DNA of 64,000 bases from Rhododendron vialii (GCF_030253575.1 NC_080558.1:134001-198000), one strand, 5' to 3'; shown: positions 49,280 to 62,478, numbered from the stretch's first letter. A program made the numbers and translations. The notes: generated by a model not told the origin, from the letters alone.

Positions 49280-52200
49280 ATGGTGCATGTTTGAGTTTTA
49301 GGTGTCTTTTTGGGAGTAGTGGTGTTTTGTCACGTATGAATCTGAACCGTTCATTCCCTTTTTTTAGAGATTTTCATGGATGAATTTCATGTACCATACT
49401 AAATCTCAAAAGCAAAATCACTATCTGACCCATTTTTAGGAGCTTAGCTTGTAATGGATGACAATATTATTATTGCATACTAATTTAGTATATGTATGTA
49501 TGGTAAAGCCATGCATTGCGTGCCTAGCTAGTCTTTTATTTATTGATGAAGATTTTCCTCTTTGATCGAAAAGACAGGAGGAAGGAGATTCATGCATCTA
49601 GCATGCATTCATGCATCTAGCATGCAGGTACTAGATCACCAAAGTCATATATAGAACCATGCATGCATGCATTTTGGAGAACATTAGTACATGATATAGT
49701 GGCCTTGGACATCAATAAATTAATGCTCCTAGAGGAAATTTAATAAAAATGAACATTGTTGTTCGAATTTGCTTCACACTCAGTCACATGGTTAAATAAA
49801 TTCTACACATACTATATACCTGATAAAACAATACGTACAGATCCAAAATTTATTCAATCATTGCCGATAAGTGTAAGTTATGATCAGTACTACTCTTAGA
49901 ACAAATACTCCTACTTAATAGCAATGCATGCTAACTAGCTTGTTGGGGGTTTGGAGATTAAAAATTGAAAATCATGAAACATGATGAATTAAAAGTTTAA
50001 ATCCGATATCCATCGAAATAAATATCCGGCCAGGCTGGGCCAACCCTTTTCCTTTTCATTCTATATATGTGTGTGTGGGATCTATCCTGTCCAAATGTTC
50101 CAAACATGATGAATTTCAATTTAAATAAGAGAAACAGAGTACAAAGATTACACTAATTGGCCCCTTGGGAATAACAAAAATAATGTAAGGGTAGATCGAG
50201 TGCTGAATACTTAAAGTGAACTAGTAGTGTCGTGTTTAATTATTGGTTTTGGGTTGGGTTGGGTCCCTTAATTACCTTTCGTTCTTCTAGCTAGCTATCT
50301 AGATTCGTTCATTTTATGAGTATCCATCATTATATATGTTCCCGATGAAACACCATTGCATGAAATAAACTACTACTATGTAAAGCATTCGACAATTAAG
50401 AACACAAAGGTGCATAATGTCTCATACTGTATATATATGTAAAGAGGAGGGAAAAAGTTTTAGTATAAATTAACTGACTAGACAGGAAGAATTTCCCCTC
50501 AAGTTCTTTTTTTTTCTTCCCAATATTGTATATATATATCTCTAGAGGGTTAGCGGGAAAGTTAGTAGATTAGTCCACAGTGGTTCAAAAATTGTTCATG
50601 ACTTTGTACTTTGTGTTATGAGTTAATAAAACTTTCTTTTTGCCTAGAAAAAAAAAATTGCTAAAGCATGACACGTGTGATTCGATCTAATACGGAGTAA
50701 AAGATATAGGAATTGAGTATTTATTTCCTTGAATTGTTTAAAAATCAAGTCAGACAATTAATCTTTTTTCTTATCGAAGTAAAAACCCAAAGTGGATTTT
50801 GTAAATTCGAGTAATTTTCACTACTTTTCAGGTGGGTGAACACAAAACACTCTACACATGCTTGAAACTCCCCTTTTGTTTCTCACTCCACAAAACGCAA
50901 GCGATTTGTGGTTGTTGTCGATGGCTATCGTTGAAATTCTTTCTTTCACAGTGCTCCCATTAATTCATATTTCTATCTACGTCACTGTCCAGCCCAAATG
51001 CCTTTGATGAGGTTTAATCCTGATTTTTCTTCGTGGGAGGCTAGGAGATAACCGCTGAATTACAAGTCCGTTGGTTCCCCCTGAAGTTCATGCAGCTAGC
51101 TTTCGGTAAAATCTATTCGCACACTACACGTGACTCGTGATCCATGAAACATTCAGTACTCTTTCCGTCTTTCGTTATCTGGCTAACGACAATTATATAT
51201 GTATAGTTGTATATACACATGTTACATCTTTTCAAATTTTTCCTTTTAACTTTTCTACTGGGGCGGAACTACCTGGTGGGGCGGTGCGTAGGTGGCACAC
51301 TCACCCTCAGTTTCAAGTCAAAACATTTTAGACTAAAGTAATTTAGTGAGGCACTTACCGGTATTCAAATAAATTCATATTCTGTGCAAATAACATGAAT
51401 AATTTCTTTTAAAGAATGGTAGGTTTGGGTCACATAAAATTTATCTTAATGGCTTTCATTTGAAGATCACGAAGGAGTTGGACCAAATTTTTATTATTTT
51501 TCACCAAAAAGTTTACGACAAAATTTGATTATATGAATATACATGTGACCTTCATTTTCATTTTTCTTACAGATAATACACAATAACAAAAGTAGACTCC
51601 CATTAAAGATTGCCACTCTTGAACGTAAATCCTAACTCTACCACTACCTTTTTTAAAAAGCCAGATTTCATATACGTACTAGTATACAATCAAAATTTGC
51701 TTGTATAAAGTTTGAATTATTAGATTGTACTTATATATTCACAAACTCATTTCAAAGCTTTTATAGAGAGAGGTAGTTTTATTTGATTATTTATACCCTA
51801 AACAAGTTTTCTTACGTGACTCTCTTCCATAAGCAAACAAAATATGTGTAAATAGTTTAATCATTATGTAGGCAACGAGAGGTGCCAATGTAACATTGAA
51901 TCTATTGCTTACTTTGATACGTTAGCAAATTTTATTGACCAAAATAAAATCCTTTTGTGTTAATCAGTGTGGTCGTTTCTAAAATGTAAATGCAAATGCA
52001 AATTATGGAGTCCCTACCTTATAAATGCCGGCGACCAGCTTATTTCGCCTCACTATCAGGCCATATATGCACCCTCCGAAACTGAGTGAAATAACTAATT
52101 AAAGCATAGAAAGATCAAATGAAAAGCATAGATTGTGTATTATTTCTCTTAGCCTTAAGCTCCTGCGAGAGGTAATATTTAATTAAGTAGCTAGGAGTAG

Positions 52201-52372
52201 TTAATACCAAGAGAAAGGGGCTTACCATAATAGATACTATACTACTAATATATGTCAATTTTGTGTAACAGTTAATTATGTCCCACAGAACGCAAAGGAT
52301 GGGGTTCACAATTTTGTAGAGAGCTGCACAGCCGTGAATTCTAGCTAGGCAGCGCAAAGAGAGGATGATAAG
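49280..52372. other. Gene-free AT-rich spacer, 3.1 kb
   Basis: No domain recognised on either strand. The only structure noted is a short tandem of CATGCATCTAGCATGCA at 49592-49625. Confidence 0.5.
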
Positions 52373-52385
52373 GTGGACTTGGACA

Positions 52386-52585
52386 ACCGGGCCTAGGATT
52401 TAGGGGTTTGCTAGCTTCCACCTAAAATCACAAATTTGATTCTTCTTTCCAGCAACTCCTGGAGCTACATGATCATCTCAATGTGTAAGTGTGTGAAAGA
52501 CTGTGGGAGAGACTGTTGGGATTAGTTCGAGATGCACGCAAGCTAGCCCGTGACACCCTATATTACAAAAGAAAAGAAAAAAGAA
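52386..52585 (+). mobile_element. tRNA-derived SINE (Au-like) with target duplication
   Basis: Begins ACCGGGCCTAGGATTTAGGG (A-box-like), then GCTTCCACCTAAAATCAC and AAATTTGATTCTTC (degenerate B box), then CAGCAACTCCTGGAGC, which I recognise from plant Au-type SINEs. It ends GTTCGAGATGCACGCAAGC and GCCCGTGACACC before an A-rich tail. Flanking repeats GTGGACTTGGACA (52373-52385) and GTGTACTTGGACA (52586-52598) match at 12 of 13 bases. Confidence 0.8.
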
Positions 52586-52747
52586 GTGTACTTGGACATG
52601 ACTTTGGAACACAACAACAAATATGTCTTTTGTCTAGAGTACTACTTGACACAATCGATATATAGAACCATATTTAATTATGAGTTAATTATATGGAGAG
52701 CTATAAGATATCCGACGAGTAGAGACCTCAGACATAGTGCTATATAA

Positions 52748-52750
<3 letters not shown>

Positions 52751-52814
<64 letters not shown>
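52751..52814. repeat. (TA)n microsatellite, 64 bp
   Basis: Uninterrupted TA dinucleotides. Confidence 0.97.
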
Positions 52815-52821
<7 letters not shown>

Positions 52822-53396
52822 CAATATTCTGCAGTTGTCACATAAAGCAATTAATGTGAAGTAAATACTCCTATTTTGTATGCATACATATAGGTTATTG
52901 AAGTCTGGCTACTACTGGCCATCAAATGTTGATTGTGACACAGCGGAGCCTCCTCACATTTACCAACTAATTAAACGTTCAAATACCGAAAATAACTAGT
53001 CTAAAATACAAAAGAGTCAAGTTGGCTTTTCAAGGGAATTCTAAGATAAATTATAGAATTGATTCATGTCTAACTCAGATGACTACGTTACTATTTTCTA
53101 AGCATAGAGTAATGTTATGGTGATCATCTTTGAATACCATATTTTAAATATCATTTGATGTGTCACCAAAATTTTATTGATATGTGTGGTGAAAGGCACG
53201 GGATACTTACAACGCCAATAGAGGAAATGTAAGGACGTACTACATAAGCAGGGCGGTGCTTTAATCCCGTTCATTTAACATGCAGTATATATACCTTTTC
53301 AAAACAAAAAAAAAAACCAAGCAGTATATATATGATTCCCATGTGATCCTAAAATGGGCCAACAAATATTACTGCATTTCAAAAATGCAAGCATGA

Positions 53397-54391
53397 CACT
53401 ACAAGAAAAATTGCATTCGGTGACGAATGAAAATCGTCACAAATTGTATGTTTTTCGTCACAAATAATATAAGTGACGAAAAAAAATTTGTTGACTAAAG
53501 GTTGTCGAGGATTCCTACTTGGTGACGAAATCTATTTTTCGTCACCTATAGTGCCTTTCGGCGACGAAAAATTTCGTCACGAAAAAATGACTTGGTGACG
53601 AAATTTTTTCGTCACCTATTGTGCTTTTTTTACGACAAAAAATTTCGTCACAAATTATTCCTTTTGGCTCATCAAAGGTGACCCATCGATGACGAAATTT
53701 TTCGTCACAAAAGACATTCTTATATGTGAAAAAAATCTCACTTTCTTACTCTTGCTGGGATTCGAACCCGAGTCTCCTAAGTTTTGCACTCAAGCTTTAA
53801 CCAACTACACTACACAAACTTTTCAACATATGTTTGAAATATCTAATATATAACACATACATTTAACATTAAAATTTATTTTGAACAGCATTTTGAACCA
53901 TTAAACATTAAAATTAGCAATTTTGATAAACATTAAAGTCGTAGCTCTTTATGATATTGTTCAAACCCAATTGAAATTATCTCAATCAGAGTTCTGAGCA
54001 AAGAGTTATGTCCGAAATATATTTTGTGACAAAGCATAATTCATAAATTTTGTCATCAAAGGATAAATTTTTCGTCACTGAAAACGTAAAAAGAAGACAA
54101 AAATATTTTTCATCGCCAAATTGGTTCATTTGGCGACAAAATATTTTTTTCGTCACTGAATAATTATCTTTGGCAACAAAAAATAATTTCGTCTCCTTTT
54201 TTACTCTTTTAGAGACGAAAATTTTATTTCGTCGCTAAATAGTTATAATTGGTGACGAAATAATTTCATCGCGGAAGTTGTCAAAATAGTGACGAATTTA
54301 TTTTTTCGTCGCCAAATATACTCATTTAGCAACGAAATTAAATTTTGTCGCCACTTTTATTTCGTCACTAAACATACTTTTTCTTGTAGTG
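53397..54391. mobile_element. Complete non-autonomous CACTA (En/Spm) transposon, 995 bp
   Basis: The ends are exact: CACTACAAGAAAAA at 53397-53410 and its perfect complement TTTTTCTTGTAGTG at 54378-54391. A 3-bp target duplication TGA lies on both sides. Both subterminal regions are packed with alternating GTGACGAAA and TTTCGTCAC words, the kind of transposase-binding repeats expected for CACTA elements. The middle third holds a tRNA-like sequence (separate entry) and AT-rich filler. No transposase is encoded. Confidence 0.96.
53752..53815 (-). other. tRNA-like sequence captured inside the CACTA element
   Basis: On the minus strand GTGTAGTTGGTTAAAGC (D-arm/A-box-like; core 53797-53807) is followed by GGGTTCGAATCCC, a perfect B box and T-arm stem (about 53757-53770). 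Spacing between boxes is close to that of a genuine tRNA. I could not complete a paired acceptor stem, so I do not call a functional tRNA. Confidence 0.6.
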
Positions 54392-55194
54392 TGAATAAGT
54401 CCATGAAACTGTCCATGAAAAGAAGTGAATGACCAAGATTCACATCACCTGTGTCATTCATTTCCTTTCATGGATAATCGAGTGTCATATACCGTACCAC
54501 CCCTCACTGCATTTTTATCCAAAATAGTTCTGCATTAATTCCGAGAACAGAGATCAGAATACTGGTGTTGAAAAAAACAAAAGAATTCAAATAGTTAAGA
54601 AGTTCAAGCAAAACACTGGGTTTTGAAGGAGTTTCTTGAAGTACAAAATGGAGAGATAAATAGAGAAATAATTAAGTGTAATAATTAGATAGAAAATTTA
54701 TTGAAAACCATGCGTAATAAGAGGAGATGGTGTTAGAGGCCCAAAGCGAACGCATGCGAATTGAGAACTAAAAAAAAATGGGCAACTTGTTTGGAGGAAA
54801 AGAAAAGAAAATTTTCATTTCCGCGGTCGGAACTGCTCATCTCAAAGTCAAAGCGTCAAAGTTGAAAGCCCCCATTGCTAACTCAGTTTAAGTGTTAAAT
54901 TAACAACTGATATACTGTAATCAATAATTAAAACCCAAGTTCTCTCTATTGCGGCTTGCATTCTCTCACATGCCCCACCTTTTTCCCAATTTTCAAACCT
55001 ATCCATGTAGCTATATAAAGACCCCCATCTTCTCTATCCCCTTGCACTATTATTCCAATCCCTCTCTCTTCTTTTTCTCTCTCTCTCTCTCTCTAAACAT
55101 ATCTTTCTCATCTCATCTCATCTGATCAGATCATTATCATCAATCAAAGCCTCCTTTTTGTATCAATCGAATCAGAGAGTCTCCGTTTTGGGAA
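54392..55194 (+). promoter_or_regulatory. Promoter and 5' leader of the MYB gene
   Basis: A TATA box, TATATAA, lies at 55012-55018, 177 bp before the ATG. Downstream is a CT-rich leader (about 55069-55094) and CATCTCATCTCATCTGATC near 55110. The region begins directly at the CACTA element end, so the transposon sits about 620 bp upstream of the TATA box. Confidence 0.65.
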
Positions 55195-56944
55195 ATGGAC
55201 GTCTACAGCTCTGCCGATCATCATCATCATAGTAATAATAGTAGTAATTCCATCCAAGTTAGTGAAGAAGAAGAGATGATGGAGTTGAGGAGAGGTCCGT
55301 GGACTGTTGAAGAAGACTACACCCTCATGAATTACATCGCCAAAAATGGTGAAGGCCGTTGGAACTCACTCGCTCGCTGTGCTGGTAATTTATTTATACG
55401 TATTTATATATCTACTATAAGTATATACTAGTTCATTATATATGCATGGCATAAATATTATTGCAATTATATATACATCCCAGTTCCAACTTTCACCGCA
55501 TCCCAAATTTAGCAAACCCATTTTGGCCGGGTTGATTGTAATGGCTACTTCTATTTGCCCTATGCATTTGCCTCAACCTTTATGGCTTGTGTTTGGCTTT
55601 TCTCTATGCACCTTTTGTCAAATTTTTAATAAATTTTTGTTGCCGATCAAAAAATAACGAAAGCTACTTCTATTATTCGAATTCCCTACTTTCCTTTCTG
55701 TTTTCTTGGTATTTCTCCTAGCTTATTAATTCTCTCGTTATAAAATCTAGCCTTGTTGTTTTCTACTCATATGATTATTACAAAGAAGCTATATATGCAA
55801 AAGTATAATTAATTGCAGGAAATAAGGTTCCCTTTGCGCAAGTACAAAATGAATTTGACATTAGGAACGTATTCACTTGTTTAATTGGAAAACATCCAAT
55901 CTGGAAATTAATTAAGGATAATTTTGTGCTTTTTTTTGTTAGTATTACGGTCAGTACTCTTATTAAGATTGGTGAAAAGCAAATTAAGAAAGGATAGTTA
56001 TTTGTGTGTGAATAGTTCAACAATGAAGTTTACCAAATTAAGATTTCTCATACTTACAGTTGAATGAAACAGGTCTGAAACGAACAGGAAAGAGCTGTAG
56101 ATTAAGGTGGCTTAACTATTTGCGCCCCGATGTTCGACGTGGAAATATTACCCTTGAAGAACAACTTCTCATTCTCGAACTTCATTCTCGATGGGGCAAT
56201 AGGTAAACAATAATGTTGAATGTCCTAATCGATACATACATATCTCATTCTTATTATAACCAATTAACCAACAATCTTGATTTGGCTGGAATATACTACA
56301 TATTAACTTTATTGGGAATTAATAGGTGGTCCAAAATTGCACAACACTTACCCGGGAGGACTGATAACGAAATCAAGAATTACTGGCGAACCCGGGTTCA
56401 GAAACACGCCAAACAGCTCAAATGTGACGTAAATAGCAAGCAATTCAAGGACACGATGCGCTATCTTTGGATGCCCCGTTTGGTCGAGAGAATTCAGGCA
56501 GCCTCTTCCACAACACCCATCGGCGCCAGCTCCACCAGTGCCAACACGGCCACAACCAACGCTATCGGCCAAGTAATCCCCCACATGTCTGTTAATATTG
56601 GCGGAGGACTTATCAACCCGAGTTTCACGCCGGACAATTCCAGCACGGCAGCATCTTCGGATTCATTTGTGACGCAGATTTCACCGGCTTCTGACTTGAC
56701 TCATGAGTATTACAATTATCCTGTTAATAGTACCATTAACCAGGATTATTATCAAGTTAATCAGATCAGTAACCGGCCGGATTCCCTAACCACCCCATCT
56801 GGTTACTTCAACCCGGTGTTAGATTTCCAAGCCATGGAGGAGCAGAACAACTTGAACCAGTGGTTTGATGCGGAGGACACAAATGACAATCTATGGAATG
56901 TTGAGAACATTTGGTTTTTACAGCAGCAACTCAACAGCATGTAA
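55195..56944 (+). CDS. R2R3-MYB transcription factor, subgroup 20 (MYB108/MYB78/MYB112-like)
   Basis: Nuclear DNA-binding regulator; Arabidopsis subgroup 20 members act in jasmonate, ABA, stress and senescence responses. Three exons, 55195-55384, 56073-56202 and 56326-56944 (939 nt, 312 aa), with introns after CTG and AATAG at the positions standard for R2R3-MYBs. Residues 1-31 are His/Asn/Ser then Glu-rich. R2 starts at [10 protein letters not shown] (Trp36) and includes [11 protein letters not shown] and [20 protein letters not shown]3 includes [20 protein letters not shown] and [20 protein letters not shown], ending at about residue 137. The subgroup signature follows at 141-164 ([24 protein letters not shown]). 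The Ser/Thr/Asn-rich C-terminus ends with acidic and Trp-containing stretches ([19 protein letters not shown]) suited to activation. All key tryptophans are present. MYB108 versus MYB78 or MYB112 cannot be settled by eye. Confidence 0.96.
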
Positions 56945-57867
56945 ACATGGACAGAATTGGAGAGTAGATACTAGTAGCTAGTACTATCAATTACCAAACA
57001 AAAGCAGGATTTGTGAACTAGGGCGGACAGGCTTAATTAATTGTGGATTACACGTATAATTACTTTTATTAATTTGCGCTTTTTTTTTTATTGTTTTTAT
57101 TAATTTTTGGGGGAGGTTAAAGTCGTAATTTGGCATTTTTGGTCTAATTCTTTGATGGAGACTTTCGTAATACTGTTGTGTTTTTTTTTTTTGGAACTGT
57201 TGATGACATTATTGGAGGAGCTAAACTTTTAAGTGTTTATAATAAAGTGTTTGAAGATGTGAATAGTTGATTCCACTTTCTTTTAAAAGTGGGTCATGGT
57301 TAATTACTTGTTTATTACTATGTTAATTATATTTTAAGCAATGGAATATTGGAAAACCTAGTCTATGGGGCATGAACCCGTGTGCTAGTTCTAGAGGGAA
57401 AAAAAGAAACAATGATTTAGGGACATTGGTTAATTTAAATTATCAACTCCGTAACTTTTGATTGTAAAGTCAAGGCATTGGGTAGAAATAATATTTTGAT
57501 CATGTCATGTATGATATTAAGTGAGGACACGTGAGTGGCTCGTGGGGTCATGCTAATTATACTTATTAAGCTAAGCCGATTTCATCATCATGCATGATTA
57601 TGATTATATTCTAGCTAGAGATGCACTCAATTCATTATTTGTTTAATTTGCCGACGTACTGAAACATTATCTAGAAGTAGAACCCCCATTTAAATATACA
57701 AATTAAGTTTTTACTCTTCTACTTATCGCGTTTTAGTTTACGTTATTCAAGATTAATGGACGGGTTAACCTCATCACAAAATTAAGAGTAGATTGGCTTT
57801 TGCGAATGGAGAAGTTTTGCTTTCAAAGAATGAAAACGTGATGGAACTGAACAGCGTGGACTGTGGG

Positions 57868-57906
<39 letters not shown>

Positions 57907-59454
57907 TAATGGGTATGGCGGCGGGAATCTTTAAAGTCCGCGTGCCATTTTAGAGAAGCCACCGAAGTGGGGACCAGGTGAGGAGGTGTTCAGGAGATTC
58001 CACGTGTCCACTTATAAAGTAGTACTTGTAGGAGGGAGAAATTATTGACCAGCAGTACTTGCTTTTGGAGCATCGTCAAGTGATATTATAAGGGTCTTTT
58101 TCACCATTCTTTGGTGTAGGTTACGCTACAAAATAATTACATATTATTGTATGCTGGAGAAGGTTCCTGGAGTATTACGTGATTGTGTTTTAAAAGCACC
58201 GAATAATAACTCGCTGTAGGAGGAGTATTTTTAAATGGTTAGGCTTCCTCGACTGAAGCACTAACTACTGAGCCGAAACAATTGAAACCCCAAGCTTCTT
58301 CTTCTTCATCCCCAAAGAATTACTAATTGGAATTCTCCTCCTTCCAACACCGCGTATGATAGAGAGATTATTCAGAGAGTTTCTGGCATGCCATGTACTC
58401 CCGAGCAATGGTATAAATAGCGGCCGATGAAGTATTTGTTTTCCAACTGGAATGAACGAGAAGTTAAAAACAGTAACAAGAGGGAGAGAGAGAGAGAGAG
58501 AGCGATTTTATAAATGAGTAATAATTGAAGTGAGATTTTATTAAGGACCGTCCGCGGAAAAAATAGTTGAGTCTAGAGATCCAAATGGAACACAATCTTG
58601 GTGTTCTAAGACATGTTAAACGATTATAACTTAGGCATCGTTCTTGTAAAACTTATTTGTCTAGAACTTATTTCGATATTTTTTATTATTTGTAACTTTT
58701 TGTTTAGATTTTTGTTGTAATATTTGGAGTTAATCGTTTGTCTTAACAAGACTAATTGGAAAAGTACTCCATAAAAATATGGACCGAGATTCAAAAAAAG
58801 TCCAAACATGACGACACTTTAAATAAAAAGACATATGTTTTATATTTTTTCTTCTTTAGTGAACTTTTTTTTCATTTTTAGTTATAATTTTTTACTGTCC
58901 AAACTCATTTAATCGAAATGAATGATTAATTCAAAAAGTACTATAACACTAATAATCTAACAATCCCCTAAAAAGAACAGACTAGCCAGTAGCTTCACTG
59001 CTTCAGGCTTCTGCGCAGAGGTTCTGTTTTATGTGTGCTAATATTAGAAAGAAAAACATTAAAAAAAAGAAAAAGAAGAAGAGGATTGTGTGTGTACACG
59101 GTTAACGGTTTGTACTTTGTACAGCTGGACTCCACCATTCGTCGAAGAAATTACTCCTAGTTCTATCTTTCCACCATTGGTCGGCTTTTTTATCTTTATT
59201 TTCTTTCTTAAACTCCCCTTCCCATTGCCACTTTAAAACAGGAGAAAACAAAGTTCTTTTTTAAGGAGACTTCTGTGAGGCCCCAAGTCAAGTTCCACGT
59301 CGGTGGATTTGGAAAGTTGAATTGGTATATAACGTATCATGATGAGCTACTGTATAATTTGAGATTAATTTTTTAAGTCACGTGATTAAATTAAGAGTAA
59401 GCAAGTCAATTGGCGCGGATCGTGACAATTACGATCTTCATGTCAAGGGACCAT
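56945..59454. other. MYB 3' UTR and gene-free spacer
   Basis: No further gene recognised. It contains an (AG)n run at 57871-57901 and another at 58484-58502. At about 59276-59430 the words GAGGCCCCAAGTC, CCACGTCGGTGGA and GGCGCGGATCGTGACA look like a plant dispersed repeat, perhaps an LTR remnant, but no paired LTR was found. Confidence 0.4.
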
Positions 59455-59925
59455 TAAGATATTCTTAAAATAATTTTATGTCTTCTTATAAAAAATGATT
59501 TCAATTCGATATTGGCACGAGTACAAATTCTGAAATATCCTTATCGATATCGGATTAAACTAATTTTTGTATGAACCAATAAAAAAATATATTAAAACTA
59601 ACGAGCAATTTGAATCATCTTTGTGAGATTCAAATGGGCCACACAAAAAGATTAATGATTTTTTGTGGGACTCATTTCGGGTCTTAGAAAGATGATTCAA
59701 ACCACTCATTATTCTTAAAACTTTTTTTATTGGTTCTTACAAAAAAATCAGCTCAATCCAATAACGACAAGGGTTTTTCAAAATTTGTAGGGGCAAATCA
59801 CTTAACTTTAGATTCAAGATTTATTGATTTTTAAATGAGCCCTACAAAGACGATTCAAACCGCTCATTACTGTTAAAATGATTTTTATGGGTTCTTGTAA
59901 AAAATAAGCTCAATCCAATGTTTGA
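59455..59925. repeat. Diverged fold-back elements of the family at 8.3-9.0 kb
   Basis: Arms at about 59500-59620 and 59690-59790 form an imperfect hairpin around 59650. They carry the shared blocks GATATCGGATTAAACTAATT, GATTCAAACCACTCATTATT and GGTTCTTACAAAAAAATCAG. A third, single arm (GATTCAAACCGCTCATTACT to AAAATAAGCTCAATCCAAT) follows at about 59850-59920. Confidence 0.7.
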
Positions 59926-61570
59926 TTTTATACTCTCTTGCCCAATTATTGAGCACCAAACAAGGCTCAAGGGGGAATGGTTTGTTGGGGCCGAAACGAT
60001 AATGTTTTGGACGGACAACATGCATGCTGACCCTACCTCCCAGCATGGTCCGCGGATCCCTTTCAAGTCACGTATGGTTTGTATTGTTCGGTTTAATTTT
60101 TGAGCGAGGTTTTTCGGAGTAATTAATGGAGAAATGGGGATAAACAACTGTTTGATAGGATTCACTCTTGAAATCTCAATTTAGGTTTGTTTTCGCAAAT
60201 TTGACTAATTAAGGTTGTTTTCAAAAGACGCTTTATATTTGTATTCTCTCTTTTATTCACGCTTATGCACATGCATTATGAGCTCATACGTACACACGCT
60301 CATTATATGACATCGCCCCAACCATCCACGCAGTTGGGCACTGGCCCTACAAATGGATGTGGAGTTGTGTTCCGGGCTGTCATTTGGATTGTGGTTATTT
60401 CCTAGAGATCACCCTTAATGAATTTAAGCAACGATTTCTTTTCTTTGTTAATCTTTTTTTTTAAAGAAAAAAAACAACAATCTACAGGATTTAAAGAATG
60501 TATTTTGATCACTGTCACTACCGTTCTTGGAATATTCTATAATTTTAGTAAATGATACGGTCAATTAACATTACAAATGAATAATTCAGATCATGGATTC
60601 CCGATCAGGTAACTCACACCTAACATAGGGGATGTCAAGTCAAGATAATCGTGTCGTGGCTTGTCGCACTATAGAATTACCAATACTTAAATCGGGCCCA
60701 CATGATAGATGTGGCGTGCTATGTTTTTTTGCTTTTCTCTTTAATAATTATAATGAAGTTGACCCTTGACATTTCTTCTTTCCACCGGCACTTCCTTCTC
60801 TTTCATCAGTTGCGTGAAGGTTTGTTTTGAAAACGATCGGTGCTATGAGGCTGCAAACTTTGGATGTCCAAATCCTCCCAGCCACAAGTTTCATTGGGCT
60901 AGCTGATCATCTCGATCAGAATTAGTTTTAGTTCTAATCTCTTTTTTAAAGTTCTTGGCCGGGCATTCCTAGTTATATACGGGTACATGCCTTTCCAGCC
61001 CGTAACAAAGTTACATAATGCTCTTATTATAGTTCCACTATTAGTAACAACATATGTTGTTGTTAGGCTCATCCACATGTAAGCATGCATGGATTAAAAC
61101 CACATAATTAATATTGTGACGTACACTTATGATATTGTAGGATTGTGAAATTATTAATTATTAATGAGCATGAGCAAGGTTAGCTAGCTAGGCATGATTT
61201 TGACTTGTAACGTAATTCTAATTAGGCTAGCTCACGATGAGAATGTGCATGTCATCTGTTAGCTAGAACATTGAACGTGACTTCACGATATATATATATA
61301 ATTACAAAAACTTATGATGAAGGATTTCTTAAACAAATTAGCAATAGCTAGCTATATGTGATTTTGACATGTAATGTAACTAATTAACGAGGATTTTTGG
61401 TAATTAAGAATGTGCATGTCCTCTTCATACGTACTCACAAGTTTTTGCTGGCTTACACATTTTAATGCATATATTACTAATTTATTCAAGTACTGTATAT
61501 GGATCTTGAGTGCACATGACTTTTTAAGAACTAGTGTTTGCCCGTGCCTATGGCACTATTCACTCCGATT

Positions 61571-61680
61571 GGAATTGAAATACCCTTTGAATTTTGATAG
61601 TGGCTCAAAACATTATTTCAATTTTGGAATTGAAATACCTTTTGAATCTTGATAGTGGCTCAAAACATTATTTCAATTTT
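61571..61680. repeat. 55-bp tandem duplication
   Basis: Two copies (61571-61625, 61626-61680) starting GGAATTGAAATACC, about two differences. Confidence 0.93.
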
Positions 61681-61849
61681 TAGGTAGCTATAAAAATTTT
61701 AGGTGGCTCCAAATTGCTAGAAATTAACCCCCTTTTTTTTTAACGGCGAGGAATGTAGTGGAGAAATTAGCAACTCAAGACATTATGCAGAACACCGTTC
61801 AAAAAGGGAAAAAAAAACCCCACAAAGTCTCTACAGCTCTACAAAACAA

Positions 61850-61969
61850 AAGAGAGCATTTAACAAACACATGGTGGGCAACAAAAAATACATCTCCAAA
61901 CTATTGAGGAAGTGTATACGAAATAGAAGAGAGCATTTTAACAAACACATGGTGGGCAACAGAAAATAC
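61850..61969. repeat. Direct repeat of about 40 bp, spaced
   Basis: AACAAACACATGGTGGGCAA with its surroundings occurs at 61850-61890 and again at 61928-61969. Confidence 0.9.
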
Positions 61970-62478
61970 CCCTCCCGATTTGATTTCTCCAAAGGGGTGT
62001 GACTGTCAAGGAGGAGTGGACGGTCCCAGTGCTTGGCAGTCCATCGGGGGAACCCCTTCCCCGAAGACAGCCAACCCGCGGGGGAGGAAATGTCTCGTAG
62101 AAAGGAAGGAAGCAAGGAGAATTGCTTTTTTCCTCTTAGACAACATATGGCATTTATGTTATATGATGGGCAAATGTGAATACTTTCATAAAATGTGAAA
62201 AAATGCAATCTCAACTCTTGGATCAAACAAATTTGAGCCGTTGCAACAACTTGTTTTTACACCCTTTTGTTTTATTTTTAAGAATTACTTGATCACCTAG
62301 TTAATATCTACTGAAATTGAGAGCAAAACATTGTAGAACTAGCATGTGCATCTCCTAATTGTTTGGATGCATATATGCATCGTCAAGCTAATTACGTACT
62401 GTTTAACAGTCATACAAGTTATACAACCTCCCAACGAGTTGTTGCCAAGAATGAACTAACCGTTATTAATAAATAAAA

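Larger units (their letters stand above)
59926..62478. other. Gene-free spacer with small duplications
   Basis: No recognised domain. A GC-rich island at about 61990-62095 stands out from its AT-rich surroundings; it encodes no family I recognise. Confidence 0.4.

Noticed and set aside
53752..53815. Functional tRNA gene
   Set aside because: The B box is perfect, but I could not form a full acceptor stem and it lies inside a CACTA transposon; treated as tRNA-like only.
59276..59430. LTR or TRIM remnant (GAGGCCCCAAGTC, CCACGTCGGTGGA)
   Set aside because: Words are familiar from plant repeats, but no second LTR, primer-binding site or target duplication was seen; mentioned only within the spacer entry.
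61831..62226. 131-codon open frame on the minus strand
   Set aside because: Its C-terminal third is a translation of a duplicated non-coding block, and no family is recognisable.
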